Part shown: positions 25,362 to 33,248 of the stretch, piece after piece
Numbering within the stretch: position 1 is the stretch's first letter
Layout of the letters: each line of letters opens with the position of its first letter
Assembly: GCA_900314335.1 (NCBI GenBank)
Contig: OMUV01000180.1
Location: 1 to 41,113, forward strand
Source: an uncultured Prevotellaceae bacterium
GTDB taxonomy: Bacteria > Bacteroidota > Bacteroidia > Bacteroidales > Bacteroidaceae
DNA length: 41,113 bases
Direction of reading: 5' to 3'
Translations under genes and position numbers: made by a program
The notes under the pieces: generated by a model
Seen by the model: the letters and a program-made list of their open reading frames with translations, nothing else
The model's database searches: none
Told to the model about the DNA's origin: nothing

Positions 25362-25383
25362 CCGCCGGATAATAATACTGACA

Positions 25384-25806
25384 ATGCATTTCTTACGTTT
25401 CATAAGCCATTACCCGCTCACGCTGCTGCTCCTGGCGGGCATCTTTACCATCTGCCTCATCCCCATCCCCGAGACGCCGCTCTCCGACGTGCAGTTTATC
25501 GATAAATGGACCCACATCGCGCTCTACTTCGTCCTCGTGACGGTCTTCTTTGCCGAGTACCTGCGCTCCGCGAGCCCTCTCCGGTTGCCGACGCTGCTGG
25601 TGTGCACGGTGGCGATGCCCCTCTTTATCGGCGCGCTTATCGAGGTGATGCAGGCCACGCTTACCACATGCCGCAGCGGGGAATTCCTCGATTTCGTGGC
25701 CGACTCCGTAGGCGTGGCGCTGGGCAACGCGGTCGCCTTCGCCGTGATGAGCCCGCTCTGCAGCCGCATCCGTGCGCACAAAAAAGGCGGCAGAAGCTCG
25801 CTCTGA
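25384..25806 (+). CDS. VanZ-like membrane protein
   Basis: A 140-aa membrane protein with four hydrophobic helices (about 10-26, 42-60, 70-92, 108-128). The VanZ-family pattern is present: DKWTHIALYF in the second helix, then the conserved LIEVMQATLTTCRSGEFLDF-type stretch with Glu, Gln, Arg and Asp, followed by DSVGVALGN. VanZ itself gives low-level teicoplanin resistance in enterococci by an unknown route; most relatives are uncharacterised, and resistance should not be assumed here. It is a lone gene between divergent promoters on its left and a convergent terminator on its right, which overlaps its last codons. Confidence 0.85.
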   Translation: MHFLRFISHYPLTLLLLAGIFTICLIPIPETPLSDVQFIDKWTHIALYFVLVTVFFAEYLRSASPLRLPTLLVCTVAMPLFIGALIEVMQATLTTCRSGEFLDFVADSVGVALGNAVAFAVMSPLCSRIRAHKKGGRSSL

Positions 25807-25817
25807 GTTCTGCCGCC
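25780..25817 (-). terminator. Strong terminator of the M48 protease gene
   Basis: A perfect 10-bp stem, GGCGGCAGAA (25786-25795) with TTCTGCCGCC (25808-25817). Read on the minus strand it is followed by TTTTTT, the rho-independent form. It overlaps the end of the convergent VanZ-like gene and may stop both transcripts. Confidence 0.85.
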
Positions 25818-25847
25818 CCGTATGCCTGATGGCCTGAGGAATATTCC

Positions 25848-26768
25848 TTATTTCCTGGTCGTCTTCTTCTTTGTCGTAGTGGTCTTCTTCCTGGCGGTGG
25901 AGGATTTCTTGCTGCTGAAATTGACCGTCTTGGTGGCCGTTGTGGTGGTCTTGCCGGCCGAGGCGAACTCGGGCAGGGGCTGATAGTCCTTGAGTATCGA
26001 CGGAAGCGCCTTCTGGATGTCTGCTATGCGGCGCGCGTCGCTGGGGTGGGTGCTGGCAAACTCGGGCACGCTGCTCGACGACGAAGCCGACATCTTCTGC
26101 CAGAAGGACAGCGCCACATTGGGATCATAGCCGGCCAGACGCATGAATACGAGGCCTATCTTGTCTGCTTCGCTCTCGTGCTTGCGCGAGAAGGGAAGGA
26201 TCACGCCGTAGTTGGCTCCCAGACCGTACACCTGGCTGGCGATGGCCTGTACCTGGGCGCTGGAGCCCGAGAGCGCCTGACCCAAAATGCCTGCGCCGTA
26301 CTGCGCCACCAGCTGCTGGCTCATGCGCTCATTGCTGTGCTTGGCCACGGCGTGCGCCACCTCGTGACCCAGCACCACGGCCAGTTCGTCATCCTTGGAG
26401 ATGATCTTCATGAGTCCCTCGTATACCACGATCTTTCCGCCCGGCATGCAGAATGCATTGAGTTCGTCGTTCTGCACCAGATTGAACTCCCACGAGAATT
26501 CGCTGATCTCCGACGCAGCTCCATGTGTCTTGAGATATTCCTCTGTGGCGGCGGCTATGCGCTTGCCTACCCTTACCACCTGTGCGGTCTCTTCGGCGTT
26601 CGTGCTCTTCTTGGCCGACTTCATGTACGTCTGATATTCCGTGAGGCTGGAACTGAGCACCTCGCTGTCGCTCACCAGATTGAGCTGCCTGCGTCCCGTG
26701 ACGGGCACGGAGGAGCAGCTTCCCATTAATATTACTGCGGATATGGCCGCAACAATTACCTTTTTCAT
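25848..26768 (-). CDS. M48-family metalloprotease lipoprotein with Lys/Thr-rich tail
   Basis: A 306-aa periplasmic zinc protease of the LoiP/YcaL (M48C) group. I start at 26768: MKKVIVAAISAVILMGSC is a lipoprotein signal with lipidated C18. The zinc site is HEVAH (135-139), with the third ligand E200 in SEADKIGL. DELNAFCMPGGKIVVYEGLM and STHPSDARRI, typical of the family, are also seen. Such proteases degrade misfolded outer-membrane proteins. The last 35 residues (from about 272) are an added basic tail of Thr and Lys, in style like the Lys/Ala/Thr protein at 1-1293; it may bind envelope polymers. A minus-strand near-match GAATTTTG (26823-26816) is a possible -7 element. Monocistronic. Confidence 0.92.
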   Translation of the reverse strand: MKKVIVAAISAVILMGSCSSVPVTGRRQLNLVSDSEVLSSSLTEYQTYMKSAKKSTNAEETAQVVRVGKRIAAATEEYLKTHGAASEISEFSWEFNLVQNDELNAFCMPGGKIVVYEGLMKIISKDDELAVVLGHEVAHAVAKHSNERMSQQLVAQYGAGILGQALSGSSAQVQAIASQVYGLGANYGVILPFSRKHESEADKIGLVFMRLAGYDPNVALSFWQKMSASSSSSVPEFASTHPSDARRIADIQKALPSILKDYQPLPEFASAGKTTTTATKTVNFSSKKSSTARKKTTTTKKKTTRK

Positions 26769-26938
26769 ATTTGCCCTAATTTTACCACGCTGCAACGGTG
26801 CGGTGGTTTCTGTGTGCAAAATTCGGAATATTTTTCCGAATATGATTATTATGCAGCCTGTTTGTTGGCTTTTTTCAGAGGGAATATGCCGACGGAGGGG
26901 ATATTTTTGAGAAGAAATGAAATTTTTCGCGGAAAAGT

Positions 26939-26969
26939 TTTGCCGTTTAAAATATTCTCTCTACCTTTG
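26939..26969 (+). promoter_or_regulatory. Promoter of the tRNA pair
   Basis: TTTG (26939-26942), 19 bases, TACCTTTG (26962-26969): an ideal Bacteroidetes promoter about 30 bases before the first tRNA. Confidence 0.78.
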
Positions 26970-26999
26970 CAGTCGCAAATCGGGAAGCCGATATAACAT

Positions 27000-27072
27000 C
27001 GCGGAGTGGAGCAGTTGGTAGCTCGCCAGGCTCATAACCTGGAGGTCGCTCGTTCGAGTCGGGTCTCCGCCA
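27000..27072 (+). tRNA. tRNA-Met (anticodon CAU), initiator-like
   Basis: A cloverleaf folds from 27000 with anticodon CAT in GCTCATAAC. The acceptor stem shows the initiator hallmark of an unpaired first position (C1 against C72), and the D stem GAGC/GCTC has A11-U24 as in formyl-Met tRNAs. The anticodon stem is CCAGG/CCTGG, so only two of the three usual G-C pairs next to the loop are present. No CCA is encoded. Its promoter lies directly upstream and tRNA-Asp follows 107 bases later. Confidence 0.9.
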
Positions 27073-27179
27073 CTACACGCGAATCCGGAAAGCTCCGGAA
27101 GCAATGCGAAGCCAAGTGAGGCCACACGCAAAAGACATATAAGACGGACACATCGCAAGATGTAGATGATCTTAACAAT

Positions 27180-27253
27180 GGTGTTTTAGTTCAGTTGGTT
27201 AGAATACATGCCTGTCACGCATGGGGTCACGAGTTCGAGTCTCGTAAACACCG
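27180..27253 (+). tRNA. tRNA-Asp (anticodon GUC)
   Basis: Acceptor stem GGTGTTT/AAACACC, anticodon GTC in CTGTCAC, T arm CGAGTTCGAGTCTCG, discriminator G at 27253, no encoded CCA. It is probably co-transcribed with tRNA-Met. GUC tRNA is a substrate of the queuosine pathway whose QueA is encoded in this window. Confidence 0.95.
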
Positions 27254-27257
27254 CGAA

Positions 27258-27289
27258 AGCGCTGCAAACAAATGTTTGCGGCGCTTTTT
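27258..27289 (+). terminator. Terminator of the tRNA operon
   Basis: AGCGCTGCAAACA and TGTTTGCGGCGCT form a 13-bp stem (one T-G pair) around a two-base AA centre, followed by TTTTT. Confidence 0.8.
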
Positions 27290-27512
27290 CAATTTCCGCC
27301 GCGCCTCGCGGCGAAGGCGAAGTTGTCTTTTCTCGATCCGTCCAACAATCTATGATTTGGAGCTTCGCGGAGAGACGAAATTCCGAATGAGACAAATCGG
27401 ATAATATGTATCATAATATTCTCAGAGTTGTAGGGGCAGATCGCTAAAGAACGACATTCTTGTGTCTGCGCCTGTTCATTGATTGCGTGAGATAATTATT
27501 GGACTCTTTTTC

Positions 27513-27543
27513 TTGTATCTTTGGAACAGAATTGTTACTTTTG
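27513..27543 (+). promoter_or_regulatory. Promoter of hicA-hicB
   Basis: TTG (27513-27515), 20 bases, TACTTTTG (27536-27543), 21 bases before the hicA ATG. A second match, TATCTTTG (27516-27523), overlaps the same area. HicB proteins usually bind such promoters as autorepressors. Confidence 0.55.
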
Positions 27544-27564
27544 CAATGTCCAAATAATGGAAAA

Positions 27565-27747
27565 ATGAAATACTCGGAGTTCTACAAGCTGATCGAAAAG
27601 GAAGGATGGGTGATAAAGGGCGGCAAAGGTCATTACAAGTACGTGAATCCTAAATACAAATACTTTATACCCGTCGGCAGACACAAGACTCAGGAAATAC
27701 CGCCGGGAACATTGCATAAGATGATGAGGATGGCAGGCCTGAAATAG
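27565..27747 (+). CDS. hicA: HicA-family mRNA interferase toxin
   Basis: A 60-aa toxin of the type II HicA family (YcfA-like dsRBD fold), which cleaves mRNA and is blocked by HicB. I start at ATG 27565 (MKYSEFYKLIEKEGW), since the longer frame from 27499 crosses the promoter. The core GGKGHYKYVNP holds the active-site His after the glycine turn, and the typical end IPPGTLHKMMRMAGL is present. hicB follows after 46 bases. The toxin gene comes first, as in most HicAB loci. The pair sits right behind a tRNA operon, a common landing place for mobile DNA. Confidence 0.9.
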   Translation: MKYSEFYKLIEKEGWVIKGGKGHYKYVNPKYKYFIPVGRHKTQEIPPGTLHKMMRMAGLK

Positions 27748-27793
27748 GGGTTTGCACGTATGGATAAGAGATTAAGACTATTAAAAACAGGAT

Positions 27794-28189
27794 ATGATGA
27801 AAGCTATAATTGAGAAATCCTCGGACGGAGGGTATGGAATATATGCCGCTGATGACGCGATACCGGTAGTAAGCAGCGGAGCGACGGAGGATGAGGCAAA
27901 AAAGGAATTTGAGGCCTGCAAGAGAGAACAAGCAGAGTATATAAAAGAACAGGAAGGTGCTTATCCGACATGGAAGGACGAACCGATAGATTATCGTTAT
28001 GATATGACGGCCTTCTTCAAGAGTTTCCCTTTTATCAATGCGACACAGTTTGCGAAAGCTCTGGGCGTTAATCCATCGCTGTTGCGGAAATACAAGAGCG
28101 GTCTGGCGCAGGCAAGCGCGGGGCAGAAGGATGCGATACAACACAAATTTGACGAGATAATAAACCGCCTGAGCCTCGTGAAATTCTGA
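27794..28189 (+). CDS. hicB: HicB-family antitoxin with C-terminal helix-turn-helix
   Basis: A 131-aa antitoxin. The N-terminal half (MMKAIIEKSSDGGYGIYAAD to about residue 50) is the degenerate RNase-H-like HicB fold that covers HicA. The GATEDEAKKEFEACK stretch is typical. The C-terminal part (about 78-112, INATQFAKALGVNPSLLRKYKSG) is an XRE-like helix-turn-helix for autoregulation. ATGATG at 27794 gives two possible starts one codon apart; AACAGG precedes them. Confidence 0.88.
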   Translation: MMKAIIEKSSDGGYGIYAADDAIPVVSSGATEDEAKKEFEACKREQAEYIKEQEGAYPTWKDEPIDYRYDMTAFFKSFPFINATQFAKALGVNPSLLRKYKSGLAQASAGQKDAIQHKFDEIINRLSLVKF

Positions 28190-28377
28190 AACCCTTAATT
28201 TGAACGAAAATCGCCGTTATTCTGCGGCGCATGGGGACTGTGCTTCTTTCGGCATGGCCCCTTTTTCGTGTCCGCAATAAAGCAGTTTTCCGATAGGCCA
28301 GGTATCTTCCCGATGTGCATTGTATTTCTCCATGTGTGAATCGGCGTCACCGCAGGAGAAAGCCGGGCAGACACAAG

Positions 28378-28412
28378 CGGCCGCGAAGAGAATTCTGCTC
28401 TCTTCGCGGCCG
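28378..28412. repeat. Perfect 14-bp inverted repeat between hicB and korB
   Basis: CGGCCGCGAAGAGA (28378-28391) pairs fully with 28399-28412 around a 7-base loop. No T-run follows on either strand, so it is a stable hairpin between convergent genes that may block read-through or protect 3' ends. Confidence 0.75.
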
Positions 28413-28469
28413 TATATCGGCTTGGCGCGGCGGGCACGGCCCGGGCGCTGCGTGCCTTAGATTATGAAA

Positions 28470-29474
28470 TCAGTCTACCGTCCAGATGTTGTTGGTCTCG
28501 CAGAGCTCTGCAAAGTTGTGGTAGGGCTTCTGGGCCTTCACCTCTTCTACCTGGCGGTGCACTTCGGCGTCGTAGGTGGGCGTCTCCACATCGCGTATCA
28601 CACCGAGAGCCACGGGGAAGTCGGGCCCTTGCATGAGCGCGAGCTTGAGGTGGAGCGTCGGGTCGGGATTGTGCGGGTCGTGGACGAGCAGGTCCTTTTC
28701 CGTGATGCCGTTCTCGCCGAGCTTCACCACCTTGATGCCGAAGCCCTCCTGCATGAGGCCGTATTCGTTGTTCGGCCCGAAGATCATCGGCTGCCCGGCC
28801 TTGAGGTAGATGGCGTTGCGGGCGCGGGTGTCCTTGGAATAGACGTCCTCGTAGGATTTAGGATTGAAGATGACACAGTGCTGCAGCACCTCGACCACGG
28901 AAGCGCCCTTGTGGCGGGCGGCGGCGAGGAGTACATCGACCGTCTCGTCCATGTCAGAGGCCACGGTGCGGGCGAAGAAGCGTCCGCGAGCGCCGAAGCA
29001 CAGTTCCGCAGGGCGGAACGGGTCCTCAACGGTGCCGTAGGGCGAGGACTTGCTGACGAAGCCGCGCAGCGAGGTGGGGGAGTACTGTCCCTTGGTGAGG
29101 CCGTAGATGCGGTTGTTGAGCAGCACCATGTTGAGGTCGATGTTGCGGCGTATGGCGTGGATGAAGTGATTGCCACCGATGGCCAGTCCATCGCCGTCGC
29201 CGCTGATCTGCCACACTGTGAGTGAGGGCGAGGCCACCTTGAGGCCCGTGGCGATGGCGGCAGCGCGGCCGTGGATGGTGTGCATGCCGTAGGTGTTGAC
29301 GTAGTAGGGCAGACGGCTCGAGCATCCTATACCGGAGATGACCGCCGTCTCATAGGGCGGCACACCGAGCTGAGCCATGGCTTTGTGCAGCGAGGCCAGA
29401 AAGAAATGGTCGCCGCATCCCGGACACCACCGCGGGTGTCCTTTCTTATAATCGTTTACTGTGTATTCGCTCAT
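28470..29474 (-). CDS. korB: 2-oxoglutarate:ferredoxin oxidoreductase, beta subunit
   Basis: A 334-aa thiamine-diphosphate subunit. With KorA it converts 2-oxoglutarate and CoA to succinyl-CoA and reduces ferredoxin, or runs in reverse to fix CO2. It has HPRWCPGCGDHFFLASL at the start, the thiamine motif GDGDGLAIGGNHFIHAIRR ending in LLNN, and GCSSRLPYY. It lies 47 bases after korA in one operon. Length and the absence of an iron-sulfur ferredoxin domain fit the two-subunit Bacteroidetes type. Substrate is assigned from overall likeness to KorAB; other 2-oxoacids remain possible. Confidence 0.93.
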   Translation of the reverse strand: MSEYTVNDYKKGHPRWCPGCGDHFFLASLHKAMAQLGVPPYETAVISGIGCSSRLPYYVNTYGMHTIHGRAAAIATGLKVASPSLTVWQISGDGDGLAIGGNHFIHAIRRNIDLNMVLLNNRIYGLTKGQYSPTSLRGFVSKSSPYGTVEDPFRPAELCFGARGRFFARTVASDMDETVDVLLAAARHKGASVVEVLQHCVIFNPKSYEDVYSKDTRARNAIYLKAGQPMIFGPNNEYGLMQEGFGIKVVKLGENGITEKDLLVHDPHNPDPTLHLKLALMQGPDFPVALGVIRDVETPTYDAEVHRQVEEVKAQKPYHNFAELCETNNIWTVD

Positions 29475-29521
29475 TGTTGTATAGCTTTCTTATGATTTAT
29501 ATTGTATGCCTGAGCGGCCTT

Positions 29522-31390
29522 TCAGCCGTGTATGATCTTCTCGAATGCGTCCACGAGACGGCCCACATTGAACGGCTGACCGGTCACCTGATTGTATTGC
29601 TCGAGGTGTACGCCCTCCACGTTCATGCGAAGCCAGGCTGCGAGCTGTCCGCCGTTGAGCTCGGCCACTACGACGCGCTTGTGAGCGCGGAGCACTTGGG
29701 CGGTGTTGGCGGGCAGAGGATTGATGTATGAGAAATGGGCGAAGGCCACCTTCTCGCCGCGCTTTACCAGTTCGTCAAAGGCCGAATGGAGATGACCGTA
29801 TGTGCCGCCGAAGCCGACGATGAGCAGGTCTGCGCCTTCCTGTTCGCCCTCGGTCACGAGGTCGGGCACGGGGATGCGGGCTACCTTCTCGGCTCTGAGG
29901 CGGGTCATGAGCGCGTGGTTCTCGGGCTGGCCGCTTATCTCGCCGGTGTCGTTGCTCTTCTCCAGTCCGCCGATGACGTGCTCGAAGCCTTTCTGCCCGG
30001 GATAGGCGAGATAGCGTGAACCGGTCTTCTCGTCGCGCATGTAGGGCGTCCATTTGCCTGCGAGCTCAGAGGGAACATACGGCGGGTTGATGTCGGGAAG
30101 CTGGCTGACCGTCGGGATGCGGAAAGCGCCCGTGCCGTTGGCGATGAAAGCGTCGGAGAGCAGGATGACGGGCGTCGTGTGCTCCTGGGCTATCTTGGCG
30201 GCGGCGTAGGCCTTGTAGAAACAGTCGACGGGCGAGGTGGCAGCGATGACGGGCATGGGGCTCTCGCCGTTGCGCCCGAAGAGGGCCTGCAGCAGGTCGC
30301 TCTGCTCGCTCTTGGTGGGCAGTCCGGTGGACGGGCCGCCCCTCATCACGTCGATCACCACGAGCGGCAGTTCGGTCATCACGGCCAGATTCATCGCTTC
30401 GCTCTTGAGGCAGATGCCCGGGCCCGAGGTGGAGGTCACGGCGAGCGCTCCGCCGAAGGAGGCGCCTATGGCGGAGGCGCAGCCGGCTATCTCGTCCTCG
30501 CACTGCACCGTTATCACGCCGAGCGACTTGTGCTTGGCGAGCTCGTGGAGCACATCGGAGGCCGGCGTGATGGGGTAGGAGCCCAGGTAGAGCGTCTTGC
30601 CCAGTTTCTCGGCGGCTGCGATGAGGCCGTAGGCCGTAGCCTTGTTGCCGCTGATATCCATGTAGCGGCCCTTCTCCGTGCTGCGGGAGGTCTCGATGCG
30701 GTAGGTGTGGTCGATAAACGTGTGCGTGTTGTGGCCGTAGTAGTAGCCGGCTTCCAGCACCTTGACATTGGCCTCGGCAACGGCCGGCTTCTTGGCAAAC
30801 TTGTCGCGGAGGAGCTTCTCGGCCTCGCTGAGGTTGCGGTCGAAGAGCCAGAAGATGAGCCCCAGGGCGAACATGTTGCGGCTCTTGAGGATGGACTTGT
30901 TGTCCATGCCGCAGTCCTTGAGGCAGTCCTTTACCATCGATGTGATGGGGACCTGGACGATCTCGTTCTTGATGCCCAGTTCCTCCACAGGGTCGAGGGT
31001 CTTATAGTTGGCCTTCTTGAGGTCGGCCTCCTTGAAGCAGTCGGAGTCGATGATGATGGCGGCGGTGGGCTTGCAGAACATATATTGTGTGGCAAGCGCT
31101 GCGGCGTTCATGGCCACGAGGATGTCGCAGCTGTCTCCCGGTGTGTACACCTTGCCGCTGCCTATGTGCACCTGAAAGGCCGACACGCCGCTGCGTGTGC
31201 CCTGCGGGGCGCGGATGTCGGCGGGATAGTTGGGAAACGTGCAGATGTCGTTGCCGGAGATGGCCGACACGGTGGAGAAGATGTTGCCGGCAAGCTGCAT
31301 TCCGTCACCGGAGTCCCCGCTGAAGCGCACCGTGACATTGTCTTTCTCGATGACACGCGGTCCGGCGGAGGATGTCTTTTCGTTGTTCAT
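29522..31390 (-). CDS. korA: 2-oxoglutarate:ferredoxin oxidoreductase, fused gamma-alpha subunit
   Basis: A 622-aa protein joining the gamma domain (about 1-200) and the alpha domain (about 215-580). I start at ATG 31390 (MNNEKTSSAGPRVIEKDNV); the longer open frame to 31573 is leader sequence with promoter elements. Motifs: VRFSGDSGDGMQLAGNIFS and FPNYPADIRAPQGTRSGVS in the gamma part; LGSYPITPASDVLHELAKH, QCEDEIAGCASAIGASFGG and TSTSGPGICLKSEAMNLA in the alpha part. The end ELNGGQLAAWLRM is the usual CoA-side domain. It is the first gene of korA-korB. A GC-rich hairpin lies at the very 5' end of its predicted mRNA. Confidence 0.93.
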   Translation of the reverse strand: MNNEKTSSAGPRVIEKDNVTVRFSGDSGDGMQLAGNIFSTVSAISGNDICTFPNYPADIRAPQGTRSGVSAFQVHIGSGKVYTPGDSCDILVAMNAAALATQYMFCKPTAAIIIDSDCFKEADLKKANYKTLDPVEELGIKNEIVQVPITSMVKDCLKDCGMDNKSILKSRNMFALGLIFWLFDRNLSEAEKLLRDKFAKKPAVAEANVKVLEAGYYYGHNTHTFIDHTYRIETSRSTEKGRYMDISGNKATAYGLIAAAEKLGKTLYLGSYPITPASDVLHELAKHKSLGVITVQCEDEIAGCASAIGASFGGALAVTSTSGPGICLKSEAMNLAVMTELPLVVIDVMRGGPSTGLPTKSEQSDLLQALFGRNGESPMPVIAATSPVDCFYKAYAAAKIAQEHTTPVILLSDAFIANGTGAFRIPTVSQLPDINPPYVPSELAGKWTPYMRDEKTGSRYLAYPGQKGFEHVIGGLEKSNDTGEISGQPENHALMTRLRAEKVARIPVPDLVTEGEQEGADLLIVGFGGTYGHLHSAFDELVKRGEKVAFAHFSYINPLPANTAQVLRAHKRVVVAELNGGQLAAWLRMNVEGVHLEQYNQVTGQPFNVGRLVDAFEKIIHG

Positions 31391-31410
31391 GATTTTTAGC
31401 GTATTTACTC

Positions 31411-31440
31411 TTGTTTTCCGGGGCGCGATTGGTAACTTTG
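31411..31440 (+). promoter_or_regulatory. Plus-strand promoter-like site inside the korA leader
   Basis: TTG (31411-31413), 19 bases, TAACTTTG (31433-31440). It points towards cysS, about 260 bases away, and would overlap the korA promoter. GTAACTTTGCGCC occurs here and again at the cysS promoter (31674-31686). Confidence 0.35.
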
Positions 31441-31463
31441 CGCCCCTTGTTTTTGCAAATTTA
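31420..31463 (-). promoter_or_regulatory. korA -7 element and 5'-end hairpin
   Basis: Minus-strand TAAATTTG (31463-31456) predicts a transcript starting near 31449. That start is immediately followed by a perfect 7-bp stem, GGGGCGC (31446-31440) with GCGCCCC (31426-31420). A hairpin at the extreme 5' end often stabilises mRNA. Confidence 0.5.
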
Positions 31464-31576
31464 CAGATTTTTATCCTATCTGTGTCCCGCTTGTTTTGTT
31501 TTTTGAGGAGAATAAGCCGCATGATGAGAGAAAAATGAATAAAAAGTGGAAATATTCCGTATTTTGCCAACAATAA

Positions 31577-31600
31577 TGCATAAAAAGCCCGTTTTATGCA
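31577..31600. repeat. 9-bp palindrome in the korA/cysS intergenic region
   Basis: TGCATAAAA (31577-31585) and TTTTATGCA (31592-31600) with a 6-base spacer; TTATGCAT follows at 31606-31613. The symmetry and location between divergent promoters suit an operator for a dimeric regulator. Confidence 0.6.
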
Positions 31601-31674
31601 GTTTGTTATGCATGACGCATTCTTCCACGCAGCATATAATATTATTGTACTACTGAGAATATTGCGGAAATTCG

Positions 31675-31682
31675 TAACTTTG
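31675..31682 (+). promoter_or_regulatory. -7 element of cysS
   Basis: TAACTTTG, ending 22 bases before the cysS ATG. No TTTG at the right -33 distance. Confidence 0.55.
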
Positions 31683-31704
31683 CGCCGAGAATAATACGAC
31701 TGTT

Positions 31705-33192
31705 ATGACAGAGAAACTATACATATACGACACAGAGAAGCGCATGAAGCGCGAGTTTGTCCCCATCGTGAAGGGCAGGGTAGGCATGTATGTCTGCGGC
31801 CCCACGGTCTACGGCGACCCGCATCTGGGACACGCGCGCTCGGCCATTACCTTCGACATCGTCTTCCGCTACCTCCGCCATCTGGGCTACAAGGTGCGCT
31901 ATGTGAGGAACATCACCGATGTGGGCCATCTCGAGCACGATGCCGACGAGGGCGAGGATAAGATAGAGAAGAAGGCACGCCTCGAGCAGGTGGAGCCGAT
32001 GGAGGTGGCGCAATATTACACCCTTCGCTATCACGACGCCATGCGTGCGCTCAACTGCCTGCCGCCCAGCATCGAGCCCCGCGCCACCGGTCATATCATC
32101 GAGCAGGAAGAGCTGGTGAAGCAGATTCTGGACAACGGCTACGCCTACGAGAGCAACGGCAGCGTTTACTTTGACATAGAGAAATACAACAAGAAATATC
32201 ACTACGGAGTGCTCTCGGGGCGCAACCTGGACGATATCATCAACGAGAGCCGTGCGCTCTCCGGTATCGGCGAGAAGCACAATCAGGCCGACTTCGCCCT
32301 CTGGAAGAAGGCGCAGCCCGAGCACATCATGCGCTGGCCCTCGCCTTGGAGCACCGGCTTCCCCGGATGGCACACCGAGTGCACCGCCATGGGCCGCAAG
32401 TACCTCGGCGACCGGTTTGACATCCACGGCGGCGGCATGGATCTCATCTTCCCCCACCACGAGTGCGAGATAGCTCAGGCCATGGCCTCCGGCGGACACG
32501 AGATAGTGAACTACTGGATGCACAACAACATGGTGACCATCGGCGGACAGAAGATGGGCAAGAGCCTGGGCAACTTTATCACGCTGGCCGAGTTCTTCAG
32601 CGGCAATCATCCCAAACTGACGCAGGCCTACACGCCCATGACCATCCGCTTCTTCATGCTGCAGGCCCACTACCGCAGCACGGTGGACTTCTCCAACGAG
32701 GCGCTCATCTCCAGCAGCAAGGGTCTGGAGCGCCTGCTCGACGCCCACAAAGCCCTCGGGCGCATAACGCCCGCCGGCGCTGACGCCGACATCCGCCTCT
32801 CGCACATCGACGAGCTGCGCCGCGCCTGCACCGACGCCATGAACGACGATTTCAATACGCCGATAGTCATCAGCCACCTCTTCGACGCCTGCCATACCAT
32901 CAATCAGATCACCGACGGCAAGGCTACCATCGCCCCCGACGCCATCGAGGCGCTCAAGGCCGTCTTCGCCGACTTCGCCTTCGACATCATGGGCCTGCAG
33001 GACGAGGCTGCCTCCAACGCGGAGCGCGAGAAGGCTTACGCCGGTGCGGTCGACCTGCTGCTCGACATTCGCCGCAAGGCCAAGGAGGCCAAGGACTGGG
33101 CTACGTCCGACCGCGTGCGCGACGAGCTCTCGCGCCTCGGTTTCGAGGTCAAGGATACGCGCGACGGCGCCACCTGGAAGCTCAATAAATAA
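31705..33192 (+). CDS. cysS: Cysteinyl-tRNA synthetase
   Basis: A 495-aa class I aminoacyl-tRNA synthetase that charges tRNA-Cys. Zinc-binding C31 lies in [17 protein letters not shown] (40-43) is the HIGH motif and KMGKS (283-287), in [12 protein letters not shown], is the KMSKS loop. The [14 protein letters not shown] and [19 protein letters not shown] regions carry the other zinc ligands. The DALR-type anticodon-binding end is complete. Length is slightly above E. coli CysS (461). Monocistronic, with a stem-loop terminator after it. Coding strand, motifs and start are all clear. Confidence 0.97.
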   Translation: MTEKLYIYDTEKRMKREFVPIVKGRVGMYVCGPTVYGDPHLGHARSAITFDIVFRYLRHLGYKVRYVRNITDVGHLEHDADEGEDKIEKKARLEQVEPMEVAQYYTLRYHDAMRALNCLPPSIEPRATGHIIEQEELVKQILDNGYAYESNGSVYFDIEKYNKKYHYGVLSGRNLDDIINESRALSGIGEKHNQADFALWKKAQPEHIMRWPSPWSTGFPGWHTECTAMGRKYLGDRFDIHGGGMDLIFPHHECEIAQAMASGGHEIVNYWMHNNMVTIGGQKMGKSLGNFITLAEFFSGNHPKLTQAYTPMTIRFFMLQAHYRSTVDFSNEALISSSKGLERLLDAHKALGRITPAGADADIRLSHIDELRRACTDAMNDDFNTPIVISHLFDACHTINQITDGKATIAPDAIEALKAVFADFAFDIMGLQDEAASNAEREKAYAGAVDLLLDIRRKAKEAKDWATSDRVRDELSRLGFEVKDTRDGATWKLNK

Positions 33193-33215
33193 GAATATAT
33201 CGCCATTATTAATTG

Positions 33216-33248
33216 CGGCCCGCCGCTCCTGAGAGAGTGTGCGGGCCG
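33216..33248 (+). terminator. Stem-loop after cysS
   Basis: CGGCCCGC (33216-33223) pairs with GCGGGCCG (33241-33248), followed by TTTCC; it starts 23 bases after the stop codon. The T-run is weak. Confidence 0.6.

Noticed and set aside
25384..25806. VanZ-like gene as an antibiotic-resistance gene
   Set aside because: Most VanZ-like proteins are not resistance factors, and no glycopeptide-resistance genes are near.
28190..28463. Possible extra gene between hicB and korB
   Set aside because: Frames are short and out of character; only a perfect hairpin is convincing.
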